Shown here one piece after another: positions 24,040-34,774 of a stretch of DNA of 64,000 nt. The DNA comes from Liopterus haemorrhoidalis (lineage: Eukaryota; Arthropoda; Insecta; Coleoptera; Dytiscidae). Position 1 is the stretch's first letter; each line of letters begins with the position of its first letter. Under the pieces are notes generated by a model. It had not been told where the DNA came from. It saw only the letters and a list, made by a program, of their open reading frames with translations, and made no database searches. The stretch spans positions 26,230,800 to 26,294,799 of the forward strand of contig OZ020619.1 of the NCBI GenBank assembly GCA_963971575.1, written 5' to 3'. A program made the translations under genes and the position numbers.

Positions 24040-24800
24040 GGGGCACGCGGATAATATTGTATTGATGGCAGAGAGGGAATAGGAGCTGAAGAGAATGATA
24101 GAAAGAGCAGATAAATATTTCAAAAGATAAAAGCTAGAAGTGAACAGGGATAAGACGAAGGTAATGGTATTCGGGAAAGGAGGAGGGAAAAGAAGAAAGA
24201 TAAAATGGGAATGGGAAGATAGAGAAATAGAAGAGGTGAAGAGTTTAAAATATCTGGGTTATGTACAAGCGAGGAACAATGGGGCTGAATTACACATAAG
24301 GGAAAGAGTAAAGAAGGCAAGAGTAATCATGGGGAAGCTGTGGAGTATAGGAGAGAGGAAGATGATATTAGATGGAGACTGAGGATGTTTGGCGGCGTAG
24401 TGAAGAACATCCTGCTATATGGGGTGGAAATATGGGGATGGAAGGAATGGGAGAAGGTAGAACGAGTACAGAAGAGGTATTTAAGATGGATCTTCGGGGT
24501 AGATAGATCAACACCAGGGTATATTGTAAGAGAGGAACTGAAAAGGAATAAGATGAAGATGGGGGCGGTTAAGCACGAGAAGAAAGTCAGAAGAGAAATA
24601 GATAAAAGAATAGTGAAAGAATACTGGGAGGAAAGAGCCAGAGAGGAACAGAAAGGAAGACAGTCCGCATGGGGGAGATGAGAAAGGAGTATTATTGGAG
24701 ATGCGGAGTGGATGCGACAGAGGTGGAGAGGAAAAGAAATAAATAAATAAGCGTGATTGACGAGGTATGGAAGAGGGATAAAGAAGTGGGGGAACAAGAT
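24040..24800 (+). pseudogene. LINE ORF2 C-terminal fragment
   Basis: Encodes the second half of a non-LTR reverse transcriptase. The catalytic box reads ADNIVLMAE where YADD is expected. Then comes KLEVNRDKTKVMVFGKGGG and a KSLKYLGYV block, typical of the RT palm and thumb. A frameshift near 24360 leads to the ILLYGVEIWGWKE segment and a basic tail (24340-24681). Stops occur near 24090 and 24125. A shorter copy of the 3' end is at 18225-18445. The AAATAAATAAATAAGCG run lies at 24736-24752. The minus-strand frames across 24327-24848 are antisense shadows. Confidence 0.85.
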
Positions 24801-24922
24801 ATTTTTTGCGCATTTTAGAAGGTACATATGGCAGTATGTGCTCAACAAAAAAATAAATATTTTCTTAAAATTTTAAGTGGGGGTATCAAATAAAACTTCT
24901 TAAAGAGGCGCACAACCGTATA

Positions 24923-25618
24923 GTTTCTTATACAAAACTAACAATCTGAAATAAAATTAGCAACAATCTATACACCAAAATTTGCAGCGAATTTTTATCT
25001 ATCTAATGGGATATTTTAAATTGTAAAGAGAACTGTTATGTAATTGTAAATAAACAAATTACATTATAGATGTCATCTTGTAAACCATTCGACGCATATT
25101 TGTGTACCATGCGACAAATTGTAGCTAAAGCTTCATTATACAGACATGTTTCTAAATATTTTATTCTGTTATGAAAACTACTTATAGTGATTGTACTTGG
25201 TAATCTACTTTTGCTTCTATCTCGAATCTGCCGCGGTTCTCAATATAGGTGCTGCGGGTAAAAATAATTTAATTTTTGTAAAGAATACGTGTACTAAATG
25301 ACATTTCATTATCATCAAGTATAATATTTTTCGACGAAGGTTCTAAACTATAAACAATGTCGAAAAAAAGTTTACGTATTATTTGAACATTTATACACAA
25401 AACAATATATATATAAAAGTTATTTGAAACCCAAAAATATATTTAAAAAATTACAGAACATTGTTGTGTGTTACTTATTATTAAGTTATTGAGCGATAAC
25501 ATTATTACAATATTTTTTTATACAATCGAAAATATCCTATTAGATAGATAAAAATTCGGTGCAAAACTTGATGCATAATTGTCATTTTATTTCACATGGT
25601 TAGTTTTGTATAAGAAAC
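24923..25618. repeat. Dispersed repeat with about 100-bp terminal inverted repeats
   Basis: TA at 24921-24922 and 25619-25620. The ends GTTTCTTATACAAAACTAAC and its complement continue pairing for about 100 bases (24926-25026 against 25526-25616). A truncated inverted copy of this repeat with its left flank lies at 40548-41010, including the same GCGCACAACCGTATAG flank, so the mobile unit may be larger than the TIR-bounded part. No coding sequence. Confidence 0.6.
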
Positions 25619-25639
25619 TAATAATTTCTGGAGGTTATA

Positions 25640-26243
25640 CGTAGCGTTAATGCGTGCATCAACAAATTATTTTTTTGGAAAATCACTTTTTAGAAATTAT
25701 AGGTTCTTGTACAACTCTTTGACCCACATATAGGAAAACTATAGAGAATTAAAAAAATCAAATGTACTTACTAAAAAAATCTAAAAAAAAAACCTGAATA
25801 ATGTACATTAATGTGAACCATAATTGTAAAACAAGAAATTTTGATCTGATAATTGTTTCAAAAGTTCGTTTCAAAGAATTTTTGCAACGCCGTGCTTACG
25901 ATCATTAGCTGACTGAATGGAGAACTGGGTAGCTCTAGCTAGGCTTGATGCGAGCGCATCTCATCATTAAGTAAGCTTCTAAGTCTCTAAATGGAGGCAT
26001 GTGTATTATTCTTTCAAAAGTTATCGCAATTTATATTTTTAATAAGTATCCACAATTTGTTACGATTGTATACTTACTAAATACTTACAAAACCCTGAAA
26101 TATGTGAAAACTGACACATCACATCTATTACTTAATATTGTTTACGGTTTTAAATACTATTTTAAATTCTTTGTTAATTTAAAAAAAAAGTCGTTATTAA
26201 TTCTAATTAAAACACATTTTCAACTTCAGCAATGTCAATTATA
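25640..26243. other. Dispersed-repeat sequence flanking the mariner
   Basis: 25711-25870 resembles both 1-130 and, inverted, 41020-41100 (CCACATATAGGAAAACTA core). 26066-26112 is another copy of the CTTACTAAATACTTACAAAA repeat. No gene. Confidence 0.4.
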
Positions 26244-27531
26244 CCAGGTCTACAAGTATGAAATGCGGATTTTTTTCAAACTTGCCGCGCAAACAGAGTG
26301 TATAGTTCAAAGTTTCAACACATATGGCGTTTTGTTAAGTTATCATTAAGTGTCAAATGCGTATAGGTTATAATTTGAAAAATGATCACATAGTTTTGTT
26401 TTACTGTGTTAAAAATGTCAAATTTAGTGCCAAATAAAGAGCATTTGCGGACAGAACTACTGTTTTGTTTTCATTTGAAAAAAACTGCTGTTGAATCATA
26501 CCGACTGCTTCGAGAAGCTTATGGTGAATATGCTCCATCGCAAGATACGTGTGAACGATGGTTTCGACGTTTCAAAAGTGGTGACTTTGATCTTACAGAC
26601 AAAGAACATGGAAAACCTCCAAAAAAATATGAAGATACAAAATTGGAAACATTGCTACAGGAAGACGATAGTCAATCACAAAAACAACTAGCAGAGCAGT
26701 TAGGCGTTAGTCAACAAGCTGTTTCCAATCGCTTACGAGAGATGGGTAAGATCCATAAAGTCGGCAGATGGGTTCCATATGCATTGAATGAGAGGCAGAT
26801 GGAAAAACACAAAAACACTTGTGAAATTTTGCTTGCACGATACAAAAGAAAGTCTTTTTTGCATCGTATCATTACTGGCGATGAAAAATGGATTTATTTT
26901 GAAAATCCCAAACGCAAAAAATCATGGGTGAACCCAGGCTCACCATCCACATCAACTGCAAGACCGAATCGCTTTGGCAAAAAGACAATGCTCTGTACTT
27001 GGTGGGACCAAAAGGGTGTGGTCTATTATGAAATGTCAAAACCTGGTGAAACAGATAATACCCAACGCTACCAACAACAAATGATCGAATTGAACCATTC
27101 GCTGCTCATAAAACGACCAGAATACGAAAGAAGACAGCACAAGGTAATCTTTCTTCACGATAACGCTTCATCACATAAGGCAAAAGCAGTTAACAATACA
27201 TTGGAGGCGCTCAAGTGGGAAGTGTTACCCCATGCCGCTTACTCACCAGACTTGGATCCTTCAGATTACCACTTGTTCGCATCGATGGGTCGCGCACTTG
27301 CCGAGCAGCACTTTTGTTCATATAAAAATGTGAAAGAATGGGTAGATGAATGGTTTGCGGGGAAAGGGGAAGAGTTCTACTGGCGAGGTATTCACAAATT
27401 GCCTGAAAGATGGGAAAAATGTATAACTTCTAATGGAGCATACTTTGAATAAATAAACTTTTACTGTTCTTTTGAGTTTAATGAGTTTTATTAAAAAAAA
27501 AAAAATCCGCATTTCATACTTGTAGACCTGG
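26244..27531 (+). mobile_element. Complete Mos1-like mariner, mauritiana-type
   Basis: A 1,288-bp element bounded by TA (26242-26243, 27532-27533). The terminal inverted repeats start CCAGGTCTACAAGTATGAAA and are identical for 33 bases at the two ends. The published Mos1 mariner is 1,286 bp with 28-bp TIRs of similar sequence. It carries one uninterrupted transposase gene. Nothing in ends, length or gene shows decay, which suggests a recent insertion. Confidence 0.95.
26415..27452 (+). CDS. mariner transposase, intact (Mos1-like)
   Basis: 345 codons, the length of Mos1 transposase. The start ATG at 26415 gives MSNLVPNKEH, which lines up with the family N-terminus; the frame extends upstream only through a GTG. 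An N-terminal helix-turn-helix pair (about residues 1-110) should bind the terminal repeats. The C-terminal DDD domain has D156 (TGDEKW), D249 (LHDNA) and D284 (PSDYHLF), the D34D spacing of mariners that cut and rejoin DNA in the nucleus. The linker motif, usually WVPHEL, reads WVPYAL at 119-124, and YSPDLAPSD reads YSPDLDPSD. These are the only notable departures. Activity cannot be judged from sequence. Confidence 0.95.
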   Translation: MSNLVPNKEHLRTELLFCFHLKKTAVESYRLLREAYGEYAPSQDTCERWFRRFKSGDFDLTDKEHGKPPKKYEDTKLETLLQEDDSQSQKQLAEQLGVSQQAVSNRLREMGKIHKVGRWVPYALNERQMEKHKNTCEILLARYKRKSFLHRIITGDEKWIYFENPKRKKSWVNPGSPSTSTARPNRFGKKTMLCTWWDQKGVVYYEMSKPGETDNTQRYQQQMIELNHSLLIKRPEYERRQHKVIFLHDNASSHKAKAVNNTLEALKWEVLPHAAYSPDLDPSDYHLFASMGRALAEQHFCSYKNVKEWVDEWFAGKGEEFYWRGIHKLPERWEKCITSNGAYFE

Positions 27532-27533
27532 TA

Positions 27534-28112
27534 CATACAATCAGAACCTGCGCAAGTCCTTTTTCTGCTAGGCCGATTCTGCGTACAATTATAAAAATCA
27601 TACAAATGTATAAATTAAAAAATCGGTCAAATGTATATTTCTTTATTTGTTTATGATCAGTCGTATGTTTGTTCTACGCAAGTTTCCGCTTTGAAAGACT
27701 ATGTAACAATTATTTATTCCCTAATGTAATTTGTATATAATTATTCTTAAACAGGCTATTTGTATTTTATCGATAGAAAAATCGAATGTTCCTGATATTG
27801 AGACAGTCGCTTGTCCTCTGGGTATCATCTCCGCTGATAGACGCTACCAATACTTATTTATTCATGATCATCACATTATATGGAAATGAGTTTAGTTTTA
27901 CATTTCAAACACATTTACACTTTAAAATTTTAAAGTATCTCATTATGAATAAATTATGTTTTTTATTTATTTTGTAATTTATTTTATTTTTTTTTGTAAA
28001 AAATTTGTAAGGTGTGAAGTCTTTTATTTGTTTACTTAGGGGGGAGGGGAGGTTATTTCGACTGCTACTAGATGCATACCAAAACAAAGTAGGTTTGGAA
28101 TTACATAGAAAA
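27534..28112. other. AT-rich stretch, nothing recognised
   Basis: No coding or repeat feature that I can support. Confidence 0.4.
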
Positions 28113-28886
28113 CAAGGTGTCTCAAAAGAAATTTTATATTTAGTGGATCGATTAAAAAAAAAGTAAGCCGTATATAGAAAAAATGTTTATTAATTATTAA
28201 AATACACTTTTTGGGGATTTATTTCTTAAAAATAATATCGTCTAAATGTAGACCCTCGCGTTCTCGGTACTCATTTAATCGAACAGTAAAATTACTTATG
28301 ACGTCTCGGCAGGTGGACTCAGGGATACGGCAGCCCATACGGTCACTTTAGGCGAATGTAGGGGTTTCTGATGTTTGCGTTTCGGTTTCGTTGCACTCCA
28401 GTAGCGGCAGTTCTGCTTATTTACGTGGCCATTAAGATGAAAATGAGCTTCATCCGAAAACAAAATGTTGGTAAACGTTGAAAATCGCTCAATCACCTGA
28501 TTTACAAAATTAAGCCTCTGACTGGCATCTTGGGGCTTTAATTCTTGCACTTTTATAATGCGATATAATGATGATCTATGCACATTTAAAGCACTTGCGC
28601 GCTTCCGGATTGAAAGGTTCGGGTCGTCACGAATAGACTGATTAACATTCTCCACGTTTTCTACCGTTCTTGATGACCTAGGTCGCCCGGATTTTGATTT
28701 ATCCAGCGTTGTACCAGTCTCTTCAAACTTTTTAACCCAATGTCGAATGAGAGAAATGCTTGGCGCATCATTTAAGTGGCGAAAACCTCGAATACTGCAG
28801 AATTTTCTACGCGCTACAGTCGCCGAATCACCGTTTTTGTAAAACTCTCGCACGCATAACTTTAAAATTTCTTTTGAGACACCTTG
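28113..28886 (-). mobile_element. Internally deleted Tc1/mariner-superfamily element
   Basis: Ends CAAGGTGTCTCAAAAGAAAT at 28113 and its exact complement ending at 28886 (24 matching bases). A clear TA duplication is not visible. The 774-bp element holds the N-terminal part and the last codons of a transposase on the minus strand but not the middle. Confidence 0.85.
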
Positions 28887-28901
28887 ATAACCAAGAAGCA
28901 A
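28219..28901 (-). pseudogene. Transposase with deleted catalytic core, DUF4817/Tc-type
   Basis: Reading from 28901, the frame runs through the element's own terminal repeat (YQGVSKEILK), then an HTH region (REFYKNGDSATVARRKF), a GRPRSSRTVENVENV linker, a second HTH (SIRKRASALNVHRSSLYRI) and the first catalytic Asp in LFSDEAHFHLNG. At about 28300-28320 the frame breaks, and a second frame supplies the tail TCRDVISNFTVRLNEYRERE ending at a stop at 28219-28221. The second and third catalytic aspartates are gone. No in-element start ATG was found, since the first Met lies outside the terminal repeat. Confidence 0.85.
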
Positions 28902-28907
28902 TTATTA

Positions 28908-29542
28908 GGCCGCGAACATACAGAAAGCTGGTAAATCAGCGCTGACAATCGGAACCGAAAACAAGCGTCCTGGGTTACTGGTTGAGCACACGCTAAACGC
29001 TGATATTGCATGTGACACTGACAGATGACATAACCTATATATTGAACTTGTTATTTATTTTTTTCCTATTTATCGTACATTTTTTAATTATATTGGCCTA
29101 GTATAAAGTGAACGCTAGTTTTGAAAGTGTATAGCTACTCTTTCGCATATTGGCTCTATTATATGTTGAAATAAGTGAAAATGGCGAGTTCTGATTCATC
29201 TTTGGATGAGATGTTTCTAACAGAATCACTATATTTAAAAATGGAACCAAAAGAAAAGGTATATATGCAATAAACCAAGAGAGACGTAAATATAGGGAAT
29301 ACCACCACCTTTTTCCTCAATTAAAAGAAGATGATGCAAGATTTGTTAAATATTTTTTGTTTCAGCGCTGACAACAAGCTGCTTAAACTGCTTAAACGTT
29401 TCGGTAACCGGGTAGCCGACACCGACCGGTACCGACCAGTACACAGCGTGTGCGGTTGTATTTGAAAACATGGACAGATACTGCGGCAGATCAGCGCTTG
29501 TTGCCAGTAAAGCCGGTGTCGGCTTTCTGTATGTTCGCGGCC
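28908..29542 (+). mobile_element. Internally deleted PIF/Harbinger element
   Basis: TTA on both sides (28905-28907, 29543-29545) and 21-bp inverted ends GGCCGCGAACATACAGAAAG plus C. It carries only the first part of a transposase (29181-29371). CAGCGCTGACAA occurs at both 28943-28954 and about 29363-29374, which may mark repair at short homologies. Confidence 0.85.
29181..29371 (+). pseudogene. PIF/Harbinger transposase N-terminal fragment
   Basis: ATG at 29181 opens MASSDSSLDEMFLTESLYLK. After a frame change near 29260 it continues as AINQERRKYREYHHLFPQLK then EDDARFVKYF and a stop. That block is the hallmark N-terminal segment of Harbinger-type nucleases. The DDE catalytic domain and the accompanying Myb-like protein gene are absent, removed by the internal deletion. 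The frame change could mark a lost intron. Confidence 0.75.
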
Positions 29543-29641
29543 TTAAGGGCCGGTTTTACAATTCATTGTATATTTCCAAAACGTCTCTTGTCCAAATTGT
29601 TTAAAATTCATTTTATTGTTTTAGACAACATTGAATAAAAT

Positions 29642-29645
29642 GTTT

Positions 29646-29684
<39 letters not shown>

Positions 29685-29686
29685 GA
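29642..29686. repeat. (TTA)n microsatellite
   Basis: An interrupted run of TTA/ATT triplets, about 45 bp. Confidence 0.9.
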
Positions 29687-30138
29687 TGCTACCTCTTTAA
29701 AAAAACACCATAATTTCTTTCCAAACCTACCTATACTCTATGTCAAATTAGAAAAGAGTAGATAGCGCTGCGAACCGAGTACGATTTACAAAGAACAAAT
29801 ACAGTATAGCGGGAAATTTAAAATAAGTTACAACTAGGACATGGGCGTAGTAACAGGGTTAGCAAGTGATTTTTATTTAATATAAAAAAGGAATTGGTTA
29901 ATAAGATATAGGAATAAACAAGGCAGAGAATACACTTACTTTATTTATACGACATAAATTCAGTATAATGTGAAATTTGAAAAAGTTTAAAAAATTTAAT
30001 TTTTAGACATTATGTATTGTATATAAAAAGAGAGATTTGGCTAAAAAAGTTTAAATAAAGCAATAAAACAAACAATATATCTTCAGAGCTAAAGTTTCTT
30101 ATTTAAATAGTTATTGAAATTAAAAATATAGGTATATA
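29687..30138. other. AT-rich stretch, nothing recognised
   Basis: No feature supported. Confidence 0.4.
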
Positions 30139-30322
30139 AAGTCTATTCCAAACGATTAGGCGGAACTAGATTTTCAAATCTAGTGATTTTTACAGATTGA
30201 TTGAAGCTTTTGATCATTTTGTTCAGGAAAGACCAACTTCAATATATAAAAAAAATAGCTAATGATAATTTACAAAAATGAAAATTCCAGTTAGTTCCGC
30301 CTAATCATTTGGAATAGCCTTG
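30139..30322. mobile_element. MITE, GTTCCAAACGGTTAAGCGG family, copy 1
   Basis: 184 bp, TA-flanked. Left end AAGTCTATTCCAAACGATTA, right end complement of CAAGGCTATTCCAAATGATT, each followed inward by GGCGGAACTA. Other copies: 59147-59328 and 62066-62469, with a degenerate end near 19371. Confidence 0.8.
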
Positions 30323-30681
30323 TATGAAGGTTTCAAAATTATGTCAATAACTTCTTTAAACAATGTCGCTGTCTGGGCTGTATTTTCGCCTCAAATTAGA
30401 TCTCTATCTTGATCTGTTAATTGTCAAGTGTCAAAAAATATTTATATGTCAGATAACCTAAAAAATATATAATTGCGTAAAAACAAATTACATAAATTAT
30501 CCATAAAATCTACGCCAAGAATATAAATAAAAGCCTAAATATGAAAATAATAACAAAATATACCTTATAAATAATATATATTTCGATGCATATACAAAAT
30601 TCTCGAATAATAATCTGTGCTCAAAGACAATAATATTATGAACTACAATGTACGACACTGAACATCTGTCAATTTGGATTA

Positions 30682-30813
30682 AAATAGTAGGTATATTGTG
30701 TAACAAGCGCAGAAAGTATACATTTGCCGATTGAGAAAGATATATACAGCGAGAGCGGCAATCTTTCGAAATCGGCAAATGTACTTTCTGCGCGTGTCAC
30801 ACATACTATTTTT
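30682..30813. repeat. Fold-back hairpin, about 50-bp arms
   Basis: AATAGTAGGTATATTGTGTA...GCGCAGAAAGTATACATTTG pairs imperfectly with the right half (ACTTTCTGCGCGTGTCACAC...). The outer parts resemble the hairpin ends at 21584 and 31041. Confidence 0.65.
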
Positions 30814-31168
30814 TCTACGAACAGCTATTTTAAAAAATTGAAAAAATAATTCAAACGATGTTCATAAACAATGTCAAAATAATTATTTTAAAATACATTG
30901 GTATTTGTACGTTTGTTACATAATAATGTATGAAGATGAAGAAACCAGCGAGGCTGACGAGGAGATAGAGGAAGCGACAAAGAAAATAGTGTTAGGACTC
31001 TTGTCGCAAAAGTCAAAAGAAAGATAATAATATATATAATAGTATATTGTGTAACAGCCAACACTTTGTTCGAAGGAGGAATTAATTTTAATACTTTAAA
31101 TAATTGTCAAATAACAATTCATTACAAAAAATAAACTTAAGTGTATAGTACTATTTAATTTATATTGA

Positions 31169-31218
31169 CCAATCGAAAAATACTTTCTGCGCTAGAGCGG
31201 AAAGTATTTTTCGATTGG
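31169..31218. repeat. Perfect 19-bp-arm hairpin
   Basis: CCAATCGAAAAATACTTTC (31169-31187) and its exact complement (31200-31218) surround TGCGCTAGAGCG. It lies about 130 bp downstream of another ATAGTATATTGTGTAACA end at 31041, so it may be the far end of a related fold-back element. Confidence 0.8.
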
Positions 31219-32170
31219 GTTGCCTTGGATACAAAACACTCCTCATCAAACACCAATTTTCCACTTTGCTATGGCAACAGAAAATGATAGCTTTCTGATA
31301 GGTGAGTAGAAAAACAGTATTTTAATATTGTAATAGGGATGATGTTCTAAACCAATCAGAAACAAGGAAAAACAGCTCCAATCTTTCATACACACAGTAT
31401 TCTAAACACATACCGTAACTTATTTTAGATACGCATTAAGTCGAAAATTTCAGTTTGTAAGGTTTGGTTTTAGTATAGTTTTGCATGCAAAAATGCAACC
31501 ACAAGATTTTTTACCAAGTTTAAATTTAAAATGATTGGTCTATAAAACGTATCATGGCAGTGCAGATTTCATCGTGCTTTTTTTCTGTAATATATTCCGC
31601 CTGATAAATTAACCTGTATAACAAACTTATAAGGTTGCTAACCATGACAGCGGATAAAATTTAGGCGGGTTCCGATTATATCATCGATACAGGGTATATA
31701 TTTCATATAAAACATATCACGGAAACGTCAAACATAGTTTTTCACATCACACAGATAAAATAATTATTCTACCATTTGAATTATGAAAAGGAAATGATAA
31801 AAGTTCCAGTAAATATAAATAGGAAATAGAGAAATAAATATAATATTTCTGAATCAATGTATTATTTTAATTTGCTTGATTTATGAGATGATGAATTTGA
31901 ATAATTGCTTATATGTAAATTTGTTATGTGCTATTATTGGCAATTTATTTTCATACGTTAAAGAATGAATATCCGATTTCAACAACGTCATATAAATTTA
32001 TTGCTCTGTTAAAATAAACAATGCCGAATCGCTTTTTAATAGCAACTATAAAAACATCATTTATAAACGGACCAAAATATGGTTTTATTTGAGTCGTTAT
32101 ATTTGACAATATGATGAAAGGATGATCATCTGCTGTAGTTTTATACTGTTTTATATGCAAGCAACTGACC
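31219..32170. other. AT-rich stretch, nothing recognised
   Basis: No feature supported. The minus-strand frame at 31951-32238 overlaps a SINE head and has no domain. Confidence 0.4.
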
Positions 32171-32228
32171 TCGAAAGCGAAGAGGTAGCGACTTTTGCAT
32201 GCTAATGGTCTGTGGTTCAAACCATGGT
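32171..32228 (+). repeat. tRNA-like SINE head
   Basis: GAAGAGGTAGCGAC (A-box-like) and GTGGTTCAAACCA (B box, about 32212-32224), then a simple GAAAGAAAGAGAGAGAG tail. Probably tRNA-derived. Confidence 0.4.
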
Positions 32229-32492
32229 CAGTGTTCAATAAGAAAGAAAGAGAGAGAGGTACACAAATAGAAATTCCATAATTATATGCAATTTAATTGA
32301 AATAACGTTTCAACAAAATTCGCTACAGCATATACAGCGTTGTAAGAGCAAAACGGGACACCGTCTTTATTATTAGAGATACCAAAAATACTAAATAACA
32401 AAGTTGTAGAAGACCAAGGGAGAGATCTGTCTATAAAAGAAAATATTTTTTAAACCAGTAGTTCTCAAGCTAGAGGACAAAGTTATATAAGA

Positions 32493-33020
32493 GTGTAGAT
32501 CAGGGATGCACACTACGTGGCCCTCGGGCCGCTTGCGGACCGCCATTGCTCTATTGGCGGCCCGGTTCACCATGTATTATTTAATATCTATCGCTAAATA
32601 ACACTATTTGAAAAGACTAAATAAAAACAATTAATTTTATAAAATCTCGTGGCTTTAATCACCGACAGTTTAAAATGTTTCTTGAAGACATCGAAAGCGA
32701 ATATGGTTTTTACACAGAAGTAAGGTGGCTAAGCCGCGGTCAAACATTGGAAAGGTTTCTAAATTTAATTGATGAGATTGTAATTTTCATGACTAAAAAA
32801 AAAGAAAAACGTCTCTGACTTGAAAAATCCGGATTGGTTATGTGATTTAGATTTTCTTGTTGACATTACTAATCATTTAAATACATTAAATATGCGACTT
32901 CAGGGCAAGGATCAATTGGTAACTGAACTTTACAACTACATTTTGTCTTTTCAGTGCAGGTTAAATTTATTTCAAAACCAACTGAAATTAGGCAATAAGT
33001 TAATTATATCGAGAAAGTGA
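32493..33020 (+). pseudogene. hAT element left end with transposase fragment
   Basis: At 32493 CAGGGATGCACACTACGTGG followed by CCCTCGGGCC resembles a hAT terminus. From about 32673 the frame reads MFLEDIESEYGFYTEVRWLS then RGQTLERFLNLIDEI. After a frameshift near 32810 it reads NPDWLCDLDFLVDITNHLN and LQGKDQLVTELYNYILSFQC. This is the RNase-H-fold region of ZBED5/GTF2IRD2-like hAT transposases. The zinc finger and C-terminal parts are missing and no right terminus was found. Confidence 0.75.
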
Positions 33021-33644
33021 CTGAATGCAACTTTTTAAAAAAAATTGGTTCATAATTTACTAAGAAAACAAAAATCTGTTAATATAAAAAATTATTTAAA
33101 CTTCTAGTCTTCTTAACTTTTTGCAAAATTCGTTTATCAACTTAATTTAGAGTTAGCAAGAAGCGGCCCTGCGAGCGCTTACCTTGCAAGCATATTATAC
33201 TGTATGTCACTGAACGCTATTACTTTCGACGACTGACGGTTTAACAATGAATACAGAGTAAGCTAGCGTTGTATACGCCACTATACCCTGTTCAAAATGC
33301 AGGTATAGTAATAAAATCACGTGAAGGATTGAAGTCGCTACCTTCGGCTGTTAAGTAAAATTGACAACTCAACAGCCAACGAACGACGAGAGATTGGCGA
33401 AATTATCACGTGAGCAGTGATATATTTTCACTATCTTTTCATTCTGAATACAGTATAGATATGGCTTTTGTATACAGGCAAACGACAGAACTCGCATTCT
33501 GGTGCATATTTTCTACACGAAATTACTTACACAATACAAAATAGTACAAATTACTGTCTAATTAGAAAATACAGAAAATCATGCATATTTTTCATTAATG
33601 CTGAATTATTTTTTATACTGAATATTACAATTTTATTAAAATCA

Positions 33645-33705
33645 ATGTAGTGCGTTATAGAGTGGGTATGCGAAACATACCCCGCATACCCAGACCGCAC
33701 TCTAC
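33645..33705. repeat. Small GC-richer hairpin
   Basis: TGGGTATGCG and CGCATACCCA pair around GAAACATACCC, with imperfect outer pairing (TGTAGTGCG against CGCACTCTACA). Confidence 0.65.
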
Positions 33706-34106
33706 AAATTATTACATTATTAAAAATAATGTTTTTGTTAATACCTTATTATAAAATAATGTCGTGACATAAAATATGTCTAAGAACAGCACGACCATTT
33801 CATATTAAACGTATTACCACAAGTAATGCAGATATGGACAAGCTTGTTCACAGACTTCATTAATCTGTCACGCAGTTATATATACAGCCCAATTCTATAA
33901 CACAGTTCCTATGCTCAAAGTAACCAAACTGTTGGTATGTACCAGGATAGTAACTATTGTAGTAACTTTGGAGATATTCGTATTCTGTAATTCAAAAGTT
34001 ACTAAATAAATAGTAACTTGTTACTATAACAATCCCTACACGAGCTCTTGTATAGCAATCATCAAATTATGATTGCTGTGGAGAAATAAGTTTATAGTCT
34101 AAAAAA

Positions 34107-34770
34107 ATGGCTGGTCTGTGGTTTCAGGTGGAATTGTTAAATCTGATTAAAAATGAGGAAAATAAGTAAATACGGTCATATCCCGCTACTCGACGTTAAT
34201 TCGTTCTGAAAAAGCGTCGAGTAGCGATTATGTCGAGTGGCGAGTCGAATTTCTCCATAAGAAATAAAGGGAATCATATGTACATATATACATATACATA
34301 TAAGGAAATACATATATGTATATGTTTTCCTTTTAGCTATGCTTGCATTTCTATCCTTTGGACCCATAATTATAAATACAAATCACTTATTTTAGCAAAA
34401 AACAAAAGGCCGTGCGTTCATTTTGCTCTGTCCAAAATAAGTATCACGTGATCGGTACTCGATCACGCGTCGGATAGCGATGCTTCCGTCGACTCTCACT
34501 CTCGACATTTACGTCGAGCTAAGAGGCAGTCGAGTAACGGGGTATTACTGTATATTGAATTGAACATTTTAATAATGATAATAAATATAATAATTAACAT
34601 GTATGTCGTATAGACATATATTATTTTTCAGGCAAAGAAATATATTACAAAGGCGAATATTTCGAGATCGATCTGATCCATTCAAATTACCAGTACAAAA
34701 TTTCAAAAAATTAGACTTTCTAAGCTATTTGTTCGAGATCTACTAAGAGAAAGAAGTAATTTTTTGTGCG
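34107..34770 (+). pseudogene. PIF/Harbinger-like transposase remnant with predicted intron
   Basis: ATG at 34107 encodes MAGLWFQVELLNLIKNEEN. A donor-like AA|GTAAAT stands at 34166 and an acceptor TTATTTTTCAG ends at 34631. Joining 34107-34165 to 34632 keeps the frame and yields KQRNILQRRIFRDRSDPFKL followed by PVQNFKKLDFLSYLF, the N-terminal pattern of Harbinger-type nucleases (RDRSDPF-LP). A stop follows near 34740, while the neighbouring frame continues VRDLLRER, so a small indel broke it. The 466-bp intron contains a 378-bp pogo-like MITE. Catalytic domain absent. Confidence 0.65.
34173..34550. mobile_element. pogo/Tigger-like MITE in a predicted intron
   Basis: TA-flanked (34171-34172, 34551-34552). 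The right end is the complement of CAGTAATACCCCGTTACTCG, the left end CGGTCATATCCCGCTACTCG. The interior has inverted GTCGAGT/CTCGAC blocks and a TACATATA simple region. Confidence 0.75.
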
Positions 34771-34774
34771 ACCA

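Noticed and set aside
24327..24848. 173-codon minus-strand open frame, rich in Leu, Ser and Phe
   Set aside because: Antisense to the purine-rich LINE coding strand; the LINE motifs on the plus strand explain it.
25999..26349. 116-codon plus-strand frame before the mariner gene
   Set aside because: Runs through the mariner terminal repeat and low-complexity flank; no domain.
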